Shown here piece after piece: positions 8,716 to 17,068 of a DNA stretch of 64,000 bases; the stretch's first letter is position 1, and each line of letters starts with the position of its first letter. Below the pieces are notes generated by a model, which saw nothing but the letters and a program-made list of their open reading frames with translations, was not told the origin of the DNA and searched no databases. Position numbers and translations under genes: made by a program. Source of the DNA: Paenibacillus sediminis (GTDB taxonomy: Bacteria; Bacillota; Bacilli; Paenibacillales; Paenibacillaceae); contig NZ_JAGGKP010000001.1 in the NCBI RefSeq assembly GCF_017873765.1, positions 1,240,001 to 1,304,000 on the forward strand, given 5' to 3'.

Positions 8716-9288
8716 TTAATCTACAATTTCAGCCGTGTCGCCGTTATTCAAACCTGCGGCATTTGCTTCATCGGTATCGATATGCATGTCCAGCGCAAAA
8801 GAATCAGACACACGTGCAATCACATTTTCAAATACAAGCCCGCGCTCACCGTTCACACGAACTTTGAGCAGCTGTTTGTCTTTAATTCCCCATTTAGCTG
8901 CATCAGAAGTATGGAAATGAATATGACGTGCAGCAATGATGACACCTTCTTCAAGCTGCACTTCCCCATAAGGTCCCTTAATGGTAACTCCAGGCGTTCC
9001 TTCAATGTTGCCAGATTCACGAACAGGAGGTTTAAGACCGATAGAAAATGCATCCGTACGAGATATTTCAAGTTGTGATGCTGGCCGAGCAGGTCCTAAA
9101 ATCCGCACTTTATCAAATTGACCTCTTGGTCCGATCACCGTAACCGTCTCGTTCGCAGCATACTGTCCCGGCTGTGAAAGGTCTTTTAACGGTGTTAATT
9201 GGTACCCTGGTCCGAACAAAGCCTCAATATGCTCCTCTGTCAAATGAATATGTCTCGCTGAGACGCCTACAGGTACAGTTTTACTCAT
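8716..9288 (-). CDS. pduL: PduL-type phosphate acyltransferase (phosphotransacylase)
   Basis: 190 residues from ATG 9288, which has AGAGGAG upstream; the longer frame to 9342 runs into the promoter region. PduL moves acyl groups between CoA and phosphate. Two tandem beta-barrel halves show the zinc-site motifs SARHIHL near residue 10 and AARHIHFHTSD around residue 115. There are no microcompartment shell or diol dehydratase genes nearby, and the N-terminus lacks a clear encapsulation helix, so it is probably a cytosolic acetyl- or propionyl-phosphate enzyme. A TATAAT at 9334-9339 (minus strand) could serve as its -10. Confidence 0.93.
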   Translation of the reverse strand: MSKTVPVGVSARHIHLTEEHIEALFGPGYQLTPLKDLSQPGQYAANETVTVIGPRGQFDKVRILGPARPASQLEISRTDAFSIGLKPPVRESGNIEGTPGVTIKGPYGEVQLEEGVIIAARHIHFHTSDAAKWGIKDKQLLKVRVNGERGLVFENVIARVSDSFALDMHIDTDEANAAGLNNGDTAEIVD

Positions 9289-9351
9289 TGTATTTCCACT
9301 CCTCTTTATCAGTAGCACTAAATGACGAAACTCATTATACAACTATTTGCT

Positions 9352-9386
9352 TAAAAAGGAAAAGACGACCGGTATATCCAGTCGTC
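9352..9386 (-). terminator. Rho-independent terminator after the dipeptidase gene
   Basis: Minus strand GACGACTGG-ATATA-CCGGTCGTC forms a nine-pair stem, followed by TTTTCCTTTTT. It lies just after the dipeptidase stop at 9398. Confidence 0.85.
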
Positions 9387-9397
9387 CTCATATCACA

Positions 9398-10348
9398 CTA
9401 CTCATTTCTTCTTGCTGGCAAATTTTCATTTAAGAAATGAAGTGCATTTCCTGATAGAATTCCGAGTACTAAATCTTCTGGATAGTAACGAAGAAGCAAA
9501 TCTACGAACCGTTGATACTTCCCTGCATTTTCAAGGCCAACGATCCACTTGTCAATCCCGTCAAAATCTGAACCCAACATTAGATGCTTCGCTCCGCCAA
9601 GTTCACATATATGTTCGATATGGGGCAGTAAATCCTCCATGACCACTCGCTCTGTATCTCTCACGAACCACGGCACAAAAGTCAATCCTATTCTCCCATT
9701 CATGCGGATGATTGCTTTGATCTGATCGTCCTTCAAATTACGGACATGGTTACATATTGTGTAACTATTCGAGTGTGACGCTATAAACGGCCTCTGCGAC
9801 AGCTCCGTTAACTCTGCAAACCCTTGCTCAGATAAATGTGAGACGTCCAAAATGATACCCAGCTCATTACATTTGGCGACAAGCACCTTGCCCTTCTTCG
9901 TAAATCCTCCGTTCCTCGGTTCCATAACTCCATCTGCTGCCCAGTTTGCATAATTCCAGGTTAACCCTAAGAAACGAACCCCTTGCTCATAACATAATTG
10001 TAGATAAAACATATTGCCTTCAAGACCATCAGCACCTTCGATCGACAATAATCCGCCAATATGCGTAGATGCCCTTAGGTTCTCAATATCTTCACGCCAC
10101 TGTATGAGCGGAATTTGATTTGCACGACTAACTTTTTGCTTAAATAGCCCCATTTGATCCAAAATAAGTTCAAAATGCGGCTCGAAATGCGGTGAGAGAA
10201 ATATGGCAAAGCATTGCAGCATGACTCCGCCTTCCTCAAGCATCAGCCTGGATACATCAAGCCTCTCATCAGAGGCAAAGTTGATTTTTGGATTCATCTG
10301 CATTTTACTTAACGCATCGCAATGGAAATCTACAATCCCCCGTTTCAC
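9398..10348 (-). CDS. Membrane (renal-type) dipeptidase, peptidase family M19
   Basis: 316 residues from GTG 10348. AAAGGGTGG lies just before it, and the longer frame to 10411 begins inside the spoVS terminator. Metal ligands are all visible: HCD in IVDFHCDAL at the start, E in SIEGADG, H in DVSHLSE, H in IASHSNS, and the D of GSDFDG. The enzyme class hydrolyses dipeptides, including those with D-residues, using two zinc ions. No signal peptide is seen despite the family name, so it is probably cytosolic. It sits downstream of spoVS and has its own terminator. Confidence 0.9.
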   Translation of the reverse strand: MKRGIVDFHCDALSKMQMNPKINFASDERLDVSRLMLEEGGVMLQCFAIFLSPHFEPHFELILDQMGLFKQKVSRANQIPLIQWREDIENLRASTHIGGLLSIEGADGLEGNMFYLQLCYEQGVRFLGLTWNYANWAADGVMEPRNGGFTKKGKVLVAKCNELGIILDVSHLSEQGFAELTELSQRPFIASHSNSYTICNHVRNLKDDQIKAIIRMNGRIGLTFVPWFVRDTERVVMEDLLPHIEHICELGGAKHLMLGSDFDGIDKWIVGLENAGKYQRFVDLLLRYYPEDLVLGILSGNALHFLNENLPARRNE

Positions 10349-10372
10349 CTTAACCACCCTTTCTATGGCAAC

Positions 10373-10409
10373 AAAAAGAACCTGTCTACTATGTAACGTA
10401 AACAGGTTC
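10373..10409 (-). terminator. Rho-independent terminator after spoVS
   Basis: Minus strand GAACCTGT and ACAGGTTC pair across a 16-base loop, followed by TTTTTG. It ends just before the dipeptidase ribosome binding site. Confidence 0.75.
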
Positions 10410-10427
10410 ATATTGAACTCTAATTTA

Positions 10428-10688
10428 TTATCTAGGCTCTACGATTAATTTAATTGCAGTTCTGTCCTCACCATCAATGACAATATCCGTAAAAGCAGGA
10501 ACACAAATCAAATCAACACCGCTAGGCGCTACAAATCCCCGGGCAATCGCTACCGCTTTAATCGCTTGGTTAAGTGCACCCGCTCCGATCGCCTGTAGTT
10601 CAGCAGCACCACGTTCTCTGAGAACACCTGCTAATGCTCCGGCAACGGAGTTAGGATTGGATTTCGCTGACACTTTTAATACTTCCAT
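10428..10688 (-). CDS. spoVS: Stage V sporulation protein S
   Basis: 86 residues, the exact family length. A small Alba-like protein needed in B. subtilis to pass from stage V of sporulation and to form spore coat and heat resistance. Nearly the whole sequence matches the highly conserved family: MEVLKVSAKSNPN at the start, AIGAGALNQA in the centre and IKLIVEPR at the end. GGGGAGG precedes ATG 10688. A SigH-type promoter lies 50-77 bases upstream. It follows ymdB as in B. subtilis. Confidence 0.97.
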   Translation of the reverse strand: MEVLKVSAKSNPNSVAGALAGVLRERGAAELQAIGAGALNQAIKAVAIARGFVAPSGVDLICVPAFTDIVIDGEDRTAIKLIVEPR

Positions 10689-10737
10689 GCTTAGTACCTC
10701 CCCTGGGAATGTTGGTTTGATTCCACTAATAAATGTT

Positions 10738-10765
10738 ATTCGAGAAGAGTGGAAAAGATTCCTTC
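10738..10765 (-). promoter_or_regulatory. SigH promoter of spoVS
   Basis: Minus strand GAAGGAATC (consensus RWAGGAWWT, 8 of 9), then 14 bases, then CGAAT (consensus HGAAT, 5 of 5). Spacing is exactly that of SigH promoters. spoVS is a known SigH-dependent gene in B. subtilis. Confidence 0.8.
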
Positions 10766-10801
10766 TTTTTGAGGAGATATTACCAAGTTATAACAAATTT
10801 A

Positions 10802-11596
10802 TTAATTTATAACCCACTCGTCTTCTAGCAGACGAATTTTTTCGATGTGCTTAGCTTCTCCTGTCGCATCGTCTATATCGACGAAGACAGCATGGAATTG
10901 CCATTTCCCGTTATCGACTTGGAAACGAACAGGCAGCTGCGTTTTAAATTTGCGAAGGACCGCCTCACGTTCCATCCCTAGAATACCTTCCCGCGAGCCA
11001 ACCATACCAACGTCTGTAATATACGCTGTTCTGCCTGGAAGCAAGATGTCATCATTGCTCTGTACGTGTGTATGTGTTCCAACAACCATAGATGCCCGGC
11101 CATCTAAATGCCAGCCCATCGCTATTTTCTCCGACGTCGCTTCCGCGTGAAAGTCCACCAAAATACATTTTACTTTCTTCTTCATTTGATCGACGATTTC
11201 ATCCGCTTTCCGGAAAGGATCATCAATCGGCGGAAGAAACGTTCTTCCTTGCAAATTAACGATACCGAGTTCTTTGCCGTTCGCTTTAATAACTGTAGAC
11301 CCAAGACCTGGTGTTCCTTCAGGGAAATTAGCAGGTCTAATCAATCTAGGCTCATCATCAATAAACTCAAAAATATCTTTATTATCCCACGTATGATTAC
11401 CCATGGTTATGCCATGGATTCCCCAGTCGAAAAACTCCTTAGCAATAGCAGCCGTAATGCCCCGTCCAGATGCAGCATTCTCACCATTTGCGATAATGAT
11501 ATGCGGGTTGAATTTCGATTTTAAGTGCGGCAATGTCTCTTTAACCGCTTTTCTGCCTGTGTTCCCTACAATGTCACCAATAAATAAAACTTTGAT
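10802..11596 (-). CDS. ymdB: YmdB metallophosphoesterase (2',3'-cyclic nucleotide phosphodiesterase), probable AUC start
   Basis: 264 residues if it starts at ATC 11596. The conserved N-terminus IKVLFIGDIVGNTGRK continues upstream of the first usable TTG (11533) up to an ATC that sits after GAGGGGGGAG; the codon four before it is a stop, with no ATG, GTG or TTG between. Starting at 11533 would delete the metal-binding Asp of GDIVG. Other metal ligands are in NGENAA, GNHTWD, DFHAEATS and GTHTHVQ. YmdB controls sporulation versus biofilm choice and is encoded with RNase Y in B. subtilis, as here. The start codon is the odd point. Confidence 0.88.
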   Translation of the reverse strand: MKVLFIGDIVGNTGRKAVKETLPHLKSKFNPHIIIANGENAASGRGITAAIAKEFFDWGIHGITMGNHTWDNKDIFEFIDDEPRLIRPANFPEGTPGLGSTVIKANGKELGIVNLQGRTFLPPIDDPFRKADEIVDQMKKKVKCILVDFHAEATSEKIAMGWHLDGRASMVVGTHTHVQSNDDILLPGRTAYITDVGMVGSREGILGMEREAVLRKFKTQLPVRFQVDNGKWQFHAVFVDIDDATGEAKHIEKIRLLEDEWVIN

Positions 11597-11616
11597 GGTA
11601 CTCCCCCCTCACAATG

Positions 11617-11645
11617 AAAAGTGGCCCACCACGGGAGCCACTTTT
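11617..11645. terminator. Strong inverted repeat between rny and ymdB
   Basis: AAAAGTGGC and GCCACTTTT form a nine-pair stem around an 11-base centre that can pair further (CCACC/GGG). The stem begins with A4 and ends with T4, so it can act in both directions, but no extra T-run follows on the minus strand. It lies 10 bases before the ymdB ribosome binding site. It may partly stop rny transcripts or mark a processing site. Confidence 0.6.
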
Positions 11646-11656
11646 CAGCATATCCT

Positions 11657-13198
11657 TTATTTCGCGTATTCAACCGCTCTTGTCTCACGAATTACTGTAA
11701 CTTTAATGTGACCCGGATAATCGAGTTCATTTTCAATCATCTTCGTAATGTCGCGCGCTAAGCGGAAGCTTTCCGCATCATCGATTTTATCAGGTTGAAC
11801 CATGACACGAACTTCACGACCCGCTTGAATAGCATATGATTTCTCAACGCCTTCAAACGATTCACAGATCGTTTCTAGTTTTTCCAGACGTTTGATATAA
11901 GTTTCCAATGTCTCGCGTCTTGCGCCCGGTCTTGCTGCTGAGAGCGCATCGGCTGCACCTACGAGCATCGCAATAACCGAAGTAGCTTCAACGTCACCAT
12001 GATGCGATGCGATACTGTTAATAACCACTGGATGTTCTTTATATTTCTTCGCCAGTTCCACGCCGATTTCGACATGAGACCCTTCCACTTCATGATCGAG
12101 CGCTTTACCGATGTCATGCATAAGCCCGGCACGTTTCGCCAATACAACGTCTTCTCCAAGCTCTCCAGCCATTAATCCTGCTAAATACGCAACTTCCATG
12201 GAGTGCTTGAGTACGTTTTGTCCGTAGCTTGTCCGGAATTTCAAACGTCCCAAAATTTTAATCAAATCAGGATGTAGTCCATGTACTCCAACCTCAAAGG
12301 TAGCTTGTTCACCATACTCACGAATTCGCTCATCCACTTCTCGACGGGATTTCTCCACCATTTCCTCGATACGCGCTGGATGAATCCGACCATCTGCCAC
12401 CAATTTTTCAAGAGCAGTACGTGCAATTTCACGGCGGATCGGATCAAATCCTGATAAAATAACTGCTTCCGGTGTATCATCGATAATAAGGTCAATACCC
12501 GTAAGAGTTTCGAGCGCTCTAATATTTCGTCCTTCGCGGCCGATAATCCGTCCTTTCATTTCCTCATTCGGCAATGTAACGACAGATACCGTTGTTTCAG
12601 CAACATGATCAGCAGCACAACGTTGAATAGCCATGGTAATGATTTCGCGGGATTTCTTATCCGCTTCTTCTTTAGCCTGCTGTTCAATATCTTTGATCAT
12701 TTGTGCCGTTTCGTGACGAACTTCTTGCTCTACCGTACTCAAAATGATGCTTCGAGCATCCTCCATCGACAAGTTGGAAATCCGCTCAAGCTCTTCCAAT
12801 TGCTTCTTGTAGATAAGATCAATTTGTTGCTGAGTTTCTTCGATACGTTTCTCTTTGTTCGCCACTTGTTCTTCTTTACGTTCGAGCGATTCTATTTTTT
12901 TATCCATCGACTCTTCTTTTTGCAACAATCGTCTTTCTTGCCGTTGAATTTCATTACGGCGTTCACGAATGTCTTTATCAGCTTCAGTTCTTAGCTTATG
13001 GACTTCGTCCTTCGCTTCAAGAACTGTTTCTTTCTTCAGCGCGTCTGCTTCTTTCTTCGCATTTTCAATAATTTGTTCAGCAGCAGCTTCTGCACTAGAA
13101 ATTTTAGCTTCTGCAAGAGACTTGCGAATAAAATAACCGAACCCAAAGAATAATGCGGCTACAACGAGAACGATCAGTATCCAGATCCATGATTGCAT
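11657..13198 (-). CDS. rny: Ribonuclease Y
   Basis: 513 residues from ATG 13198 after GAGGAGGTG; a frame to 13234 starts inside that site. Main endoribonuclease for mRNA turnover in Bacillales, anchored in the membrane. Order of parts: N-terminal membrane helix (about 4-24), long charged coiled coil (30-200), KH domain with [15 protein letters not shown], and HD domain with [11 protein letters not shown] that holds the catalytic His-Asp. The operon partner is ymdB. A sigma-A promoter lies about 270 bases upstream. Confidence 0.97.
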   Translation of the reverse strand: MQSWIWILIVLVVAALFFGFGYFIRKSLAEAKISSAEAAAEQIIENAKKEADALKKETVLEAKDEVHKLRTEADKDIRERRNEIQRQERRLLQKEESMDKKIESLERKEEQVANKEKRIEETQQQIDLIYKKQLEELERISNLSMEDARSIILSTVEQEVRHETAQMIKDIEQQAKEEADKKSREIITMAIQRCAADHVAETTVSVVTLPNEEMKGRIIGREGRNIRALETLTGIDLIIDDTPEAVILSGFDPIRREIARTALEKLVADGRIHPARIEEMVEKSRREVDERIREYGEQATFEVGVHGLHPDLIKILGRLKFRTSYGQNVLKHSMEVAYLAGLMAGELGEDVVLAKRAGLMHDIGKALDHEVEGSHVEIGVELAKKYKEHPVVINSIASHHGDVEATSVIAMLVGAADALSAARPGARRETLETYIKRLEKLETICESFEGVEKSYAIQAGREVRVMVQPDKIDDAESFRLARDITKMIENELDYPGHIKVTVIRETRAVEYAK

Positions 13199-13467
13199 GT
13201 CCTGTTCACCTCCTCGTTGATTCCTCCAAGGCATTCCTTGGGATTTGTCAAATTTTCAGTTTACACATTCATTCTTTTGTTTACTAAGAATCGGTATATT
13301 CACTATAATGCCGATTCAGTCCACTGCTGCTCTTGATCATTCATGTGCTTATAACTTCAATAAAATGCAGCAGAGGACAACATTCATTTCATCATAAATT
13401 GGCGATTAGAATCATAGAATCCTCTTTTTGGAAGGAAAAGCGACTCTAAAATTAATGATTCATCTAT
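13199..13467 (-). other. Long rny leader with two inverted repeats
   Basis: No open frame of credible coding quality is seen in this 345-base gap (13199-13543). On the transcribed strand, GAATCGG/CCGATTC (13288-13317) forms a seven-pair stem, and CTGCTGC/GCAGCAG (13324-13373) a seven-pair stem with a 36-base loop. Neither has a T-run, so they are RNA structures rather than terminators. They lie between the probable promoter and the rny ribosome binding site. No T-box or known riboswitch core was recognised. Confidence 0.5.
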
Positions 13468-13497
13468 ATTTTATTATTTGCCAAAAGATATTGTCAA
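13468..13497 (-). promoter_or_regulatory. Sigma-A promoter, probably for rny
   Basis: Minus strand TTGACA (13492-13497, perfect -35), 18 bases, TAAAAT (13468-13473, 5 of 6). It lies between recX and rny and reads toward rny. Confidence 0.6.
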
Positions 13498-13543
13498 GCA
13501 AACTGACATCGCCACGGAGCACATGCCGTCATTTTTCAGCAAA

Positions 13544-14260
13544 TTATTCCTCGAACCCATCTTCATTCTCAATTTCTACGAAAGCACGGCGTACTAATTC
13601 ACTCGAAAAACCTCTGCGCATCAAATAAGCAGCCGTTTTCCGTCTGCGATCAAGCCGTTCCCCCTTCGTTTGTTTCCACTTCTTGCGACCGATCGTGATC
13701 GCACTCGCTAATTCTTCTTCTTCACTGATTTGTTCCAACGCTTCGCTGATGAGAGACTTGTTAATCCCCTTCTGACGCAGCTCATGCCTTACCCACACTT
13801 TACCCTTCCGCTGGCTCGAAACACGTTGCTGGGCCCACTGGCGAGCGTAGATAGCATCATTTAGAAGCCCTTCCTGCTCAAGACGATTTATAATTTCGTC
13901 GATTACACCTTCTTCGATCTCTTTCTCCCTAAGACGAATGGCAACCTCTTGTCTCGTACGAGGTTTGCGTCCCAAATAAAGTATAGCCTGAACGTAAGCT
14001 CGCTGCTTCTCATCTGCGATAATGATTTCACCAAGTTCTTGCTTATTAAAGGTGCTGCCCTTTAACATCCGATACTTGATCATCACATCTTCATGTACAG
14101 ATAATGATAGATCGCCAAACCAGATCAGATATCGGTTTTTAGCCTTTTTAGCATGCTCTACCGAAGTAATAACGAGTTCTCCTTCATCAGGCAGCTGAAG
14201 CAGCGTCTCTTGATTATTCGGCCCACCATCTTGCTGAATGGGCAGTTCATTTTCTTCCAT
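13544..14260 (-). CDS. recX: Regulatory protein RecX
   Basis: 238 residues, longer than the E. coli protein and typical for Bacillales. It modulates RecA filament growth. The three-helix RecX repeats appear in order: YLGRKPRTRQEVAIRLREKE in the middle, ARQWAQQRVSSQRKGKVWVRHELRQKGI, and the final MRRGFSSELVRRAFVE. AAGGGAG precedes ATG 14260. It lies directly downstream of recA but after a terminator, so its expression probably depends on read-through from recA. Confidence 0.93.
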   Translation of the reverse strand: MEENELPIQQDGGPNNQETLLQLPDEGELVITSVEHAKKAKNRYLIWFGDLSLSVHEDVMIKYRMLKGSTFNKQELGEIIIADEKQRAYVQAILYLGRKPRTRQEVAIRLREKEIEEGVIDEIINRLEQEGLLNDAIYARQWAQQRVSSQRKGKVWVRHELRQKGINKSLISEALEQISEEEELASAITIGRKKWKQTKGERLDRRRKTAAYLMRRGFSSELVRRAFVEIENEDGFEE

Positions 14261-14354
14261 ATTGGAACTCCCTTATTTTGTTAATCATCAACACTTCTTA
14301 AGCGGAAGTTTGTATATACTTTCTTACCTCTAAAAAGCGCTCCTCTTCATCTCT

Positions 14355-14396
14355 AAAAAACGCTCCTCTCGGTGAGAAATCATCGATTGGAGCGCT
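14355..14396 (-). terminator. Rho-independent terminator after recA, with a duplicated 3' arm
   Basis: Minus strand GCGCTCC pairs with GGAGCG, followed by TTTTTTAG. A second copy of the 3' arm, GAGGAGCGCTTTTTAGAG, follows at 14332-14346 and could pair with the same 5' arm, giving two alternative stops in tandem before recX. Confidence 0.75.
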
Positions 14397-14405
14397 TCAT
14401 CCTTG

Positions 14406-15467
14406 CTATTCGATTTCAAAAAGTTCGTTTTCTTCCAACGATTCTTCTTCTAACTCCGCAGCAGAAGGGGAAGATACAGAAGTCGACAAATTGCTTGATT
14501 CGCGAATTTTCTGTTCAATAGCAGCAGCTATTGCAGCATTCTCTTTCAAGAATTGCTTCGCATTCTCGCGCCCTTGACCTAATCGCTCACCTTCGTAAGA
14601 ATACCAAGCACCACTCTTATTGACGATATCAAGCTCGGTACCAATATCGATAATACTTCCCTCTCTGGAAATTCCTTCGCCATACATAATATCGATATCC
14701 GCTTGTTTGAACGGAGGAGCAACTTTGTTCTTCACAACTTTAATTCTCGTACGATTACCTACGCTGTCATTACCAACTTTAATCGTCTCTACACGGCGTA
14801 CATCAAGACGAACGGACGAGTAGAATTTAAGAGCGCGGCCGCCTGGAGTCGTTTCAGGGTTACCGAACATGACCCCTACTTTTTCACGCAATTGGTTAAT
14901 GAAAATGGCAATCGTCTTCGACTTAGCAATTGCACCAGACAATTTACGAAGTGCTTGGGACATGAGACGCGCTTGTAGACCGACGTGCGAATCACCCATT
15001 TCCCCTTCGATTTCTGCTTTTGGTACTAAAGCTGCGACAGAGTCGACAACAATAATATCAACCGCACCGCTTCGTACTAGCGCTTCTGCAATTTCAAGCG
15101 CTTGTTCCCCAGTATCTGGCTGGGAGAGAAGCAGTTCATCAATATTTACACCTAATTTGCTTGCGTAAAGTGGGTCGAGCGCATGCTCTGCATCGATAAA
15201 CGCAGCCTGCCCCCCCGTTTTTTGCACTTCAGCAATAGCGTGCAATGCTACAGTTGTTTTACCTGAAGATTCAGGTCCATAAATTTCAATAATCCGACCT
15301 CTTGGGAACCCGCCTGTTCCAAGCGCGATATCCAGTGCAATAGAGCCGCTGGGAACAACTTCCACTTGCATGTGCGTCGATTCCCCAAGTTTCATAATGG
15401 AACCTTTACCAAATTGTTTCTCTATTTGACGAAGCGCCATTTCCAGCGCAGCACGACGATCTGACAA
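14406..15467 (-). CDS. recA: Recombinase RecA
   Basis: 353 residues. Forms filaments on single-stranded DNA, drives strand exchange and triggers LexA cleavage. Walker A GPESSGKT is at 64-71, [10 protein letters not shown] is Walker B, and [10 protein letters not shown] and the C-terminal acidic tail ([15 protein letters not shown]-like) are present. The start is TTG 15467: it fits the family start SDRRAALE and AAAGGGTG lies nine bases before it. A LexA box and sigma-A promoter precede it. Confidence 0.98.
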   Translation of the reverse strand: MSDRRAALEMALRQIEKQFGKGSIMKLGESTHMQVEVVPSGSIALDIALGTGGFPRGRIIEIYGPESSGKTTVALHAIAEVQKTGGQAAFIDAEHALDPLYASKLGVNIDELLLSQPDTGEQALEIAEALVRSGAVDIIVVDSVAALVPKAEIEGEMGDSHVGLQARLMSQALRKLSGAIAKSKTIAIFINQLREKVGVMFGNPETTPGGRALKFYSSVRLDVRRVETIKVGNDSVGNRTRIKVVKNKVAPPFKQADIDIMYGEGISREGSIIDIGTELDIVNKSGAWYSYEGERLGQGRENAKQFLKENAAIAAAIEQKIRESSNLSTSVSSPSAAELEEESLEENELFEIE

Positions 15468-15530
15468 TCAATCCACACCCTTTACGGTTGATATTCTTCA
15501 TCACTAATTTGTTTTGTAGTTTGTAATATT

Positions 15531-15559
15531 ATGATACCTTGTTTTCAGTCGTTTGCCAA
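15531..15559 (-). promoter_or_regulatory. Sigma-A promoter of recA
   Basis: Minus strand TTGGCA, 17 bases, TATCAT. It ends about 65 bases before the TTG start of recA. The LexA box lies ten bases upstream of the -35. Confidence 0.65.
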
Positions 15560-15568
15560 GCATTTTTT

Positions 15569-15582
15569 CGAACATACATTCG
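15569..15582. promoter_or_regulatory. LexA/DinR operator of recA
   Basis: CGAACATACATTCG matches the Bacillales DinR box CGAACRNRYGTTYG at every position but one (A for G in the second half). Its location just upstream of the recA -35 is consistent with SOS control. Confidence 0.8.
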
Positions 15583-15623
15583 TTTTTTTTCGAAAAGGCA
15601 ACAGACCTCCTTACATTTAAATA

Positions 15624-15659
15624 CAAAAAAACCGCAGCAAAATCAGTTTTGCTACGGTT
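15624..15659 (-). terminator. Rho-independent terminator after cinA
   Basis: Minus strand AACCGTAGCAAAA-CTGA-TTTTGCTGCGGTT, 13 pairs with one G-U, followed by a T-run. It separates cinA from the recA promoter. Confidence 0.92.
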
Positions 15660-15727
15660 CTTCCGTTATTAGATAATATACCTCATGTCTATTGCTAACG
15701 CAACATCAGGCAGTAATATCATCTAAC

Positions 15728-16978
15728 TTAAGATTGAAGCTTCAACCATAGGCGATACAAAATCGCCTTAACAGCTCGGTTTCGCACACTTTCACGGTTA
15801 CCGTGCAATTTAAGCTGATGGACTTCTGTCTCTTTCCCCTTCTCAGCAATACCGATGTATACTAACCCCGCAGGCTTACCTTCTGATTCGCCGGGACCAG
15901 CTACACCCGTGACCGATAACCCAAAATCGGAATTCGTAATGGTTCTTACCCGCTCCGCCATCTCTTGCGCTGTTTCAGCGCTTACCGCTCCCGGAGCATC
16001 TGTTCCTTCGAGCAAATGATGCGGAACGCCGAGAAGCTGCTCCTTCATCTCGTTCGTATAGGTGACGAACCCGCCCTTTAATACCGAAGAGCTACCCGCA
16101 ATCGAAGTAATCGTCTCCATAACCATGCCGCCAGTACAGCTTTCCGCAGCACTTAAAGTCAACCCTTGATCTGCCATCAAATGAACGATCGTATGTTCAA
16201 TTGGGACATCGATATTGGCATACAAATGTTGCGGAAGACGAGCTTTTATTTTCGCTTCCATCTCATTAAGTTTCACGTTCGCTTCCGCCTTAGTAGGCGC
16301 TTTTGTCGACAGACGAATGGTTACCTCCCCTTCTTTGGCATAAGGAGCAATTGTCGGATCCGTTTGATTTTGAATGAGATCAATTAATTTTTCTTCAAGC
16401 AGCGATTCACCAATCCCTGCAAACTTTAACATTTTGGAGAAGAGCGGCATCTCAGAAGTCAGAACATGCTTGACGATCCATGGCTTAGCCTGATGATCAA
16501 ACATCGGAATGAGCTCCTTCGGCGGTCCCGGAAGGATGATATAGTACTTGCCGTCTTGTGAAATAGCATTCCCAAGCGCTAAGCCTGTCTCGTTCGGAAG
16601 CGGATCGCTCCCTTCAATTATCAGAGCTTGACGCCGGTTATTTTCGGTCATCACAGTGCCTCTACCTTTGAATAACGCCTCAATTTTAGCCATAGCGTCT
16701 TCATCGATGTACATTTTACGGCCCAAAACTTCCGCAATCGCATCTTTTGTTAAATCATCTTGTGTAGGTCCAAGTCCGCCTGAAAATACAATAACATCCG
16801 CTCGGTTCTGAGCTATCGTAATCGCTTGTTTTAATCGACCTAAGTTATCGCCAACAACCGTTTGAAAATATACATCAATACCTAAGAACGCCAGTTCCTG
16901 AGACAAATACTGTGCATTCGTATTCACAATTTGTCCAAGCAAAAGCTCGGTACCTACCGCAATAATTTCCGCTTTCAT
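15728..16978 (-). CDS. cinA: CinA: competence/damage-inducible protein, nucleotide pyrophosphatase/NMN deamidase type
   Basis: 416 residues. The N-terminal MoCF-like domain (KAEIIAVGTELLLGQ at the start, SGGLGPTQDDLT around residue 70) is the ADP-ribose/ NAD pyrophosphatase half. The C-terminal CinA domain with SAAESCTGG near residue 280 and VTGVAGP is the PncC (NMN deamidase) half. In this family the enzyme recycles pyridine nucleotides; in streptococci it is tied to competence. AAAGGAGG precedes ATG 16978. Its place before recA is conserved in Gram-positives. Confidence 0.95.
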   Translation of the reverse strand: MKAEIIAVGTELLLGQIVNTNAQYLSQELAFLGIDVYFQTVVGDNLGRLKQAITIAQNRADVIVFSGGLGPTQDDLTKDAIAEVLGRKMYIDEDAMAKIEALFKGRGTVMTENNRRQALIIEGSDPLPNETGLALGNAISQDGKYYIILPGPPKELIPMFDHQAKPWIVKHVLTSEMPLFSKMLKFAGIGESLLEEKLIDLIQNQTDPTIAPYAKEGEVTIRLSTKAPTKAEANVKLNEMEAKIKARLPQHLYANIDVPIEHTIVHLMADQGLTLSAAESCTGGMVMETITSIAGSSSVLKGGFVTYTNEMKEQLLGVPHHLLEGTDAPGAVSAETAQEMAERVRTITNSDFGLSVTGVAGPGESEGKPAGLVYIGIAEKGKETEVHQLKLHGNRESVRNRAVKAILYRLWLKLQS

Positions 16979-17030
16979 TGTGAACTTCCTCCTTTATATG
17001 TATGGACTTAAATCAGAGCAGCCCGAGAAA

Positions 17031-17060
17031 GAAAAAGCAATAGGAAGGACCTATTGCCGT
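17031..17060 (-). terminator. Rho-independent terminator after pgsA
   Basis: Minus strand GGCAATAGG-TCCTT-CCTATTGC followed by TTTTTCTTTC. It lies within 10 bases of the pgsA stop. Confidence 0.88.
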
Positions 17061-17068
17061 GTAAATCA

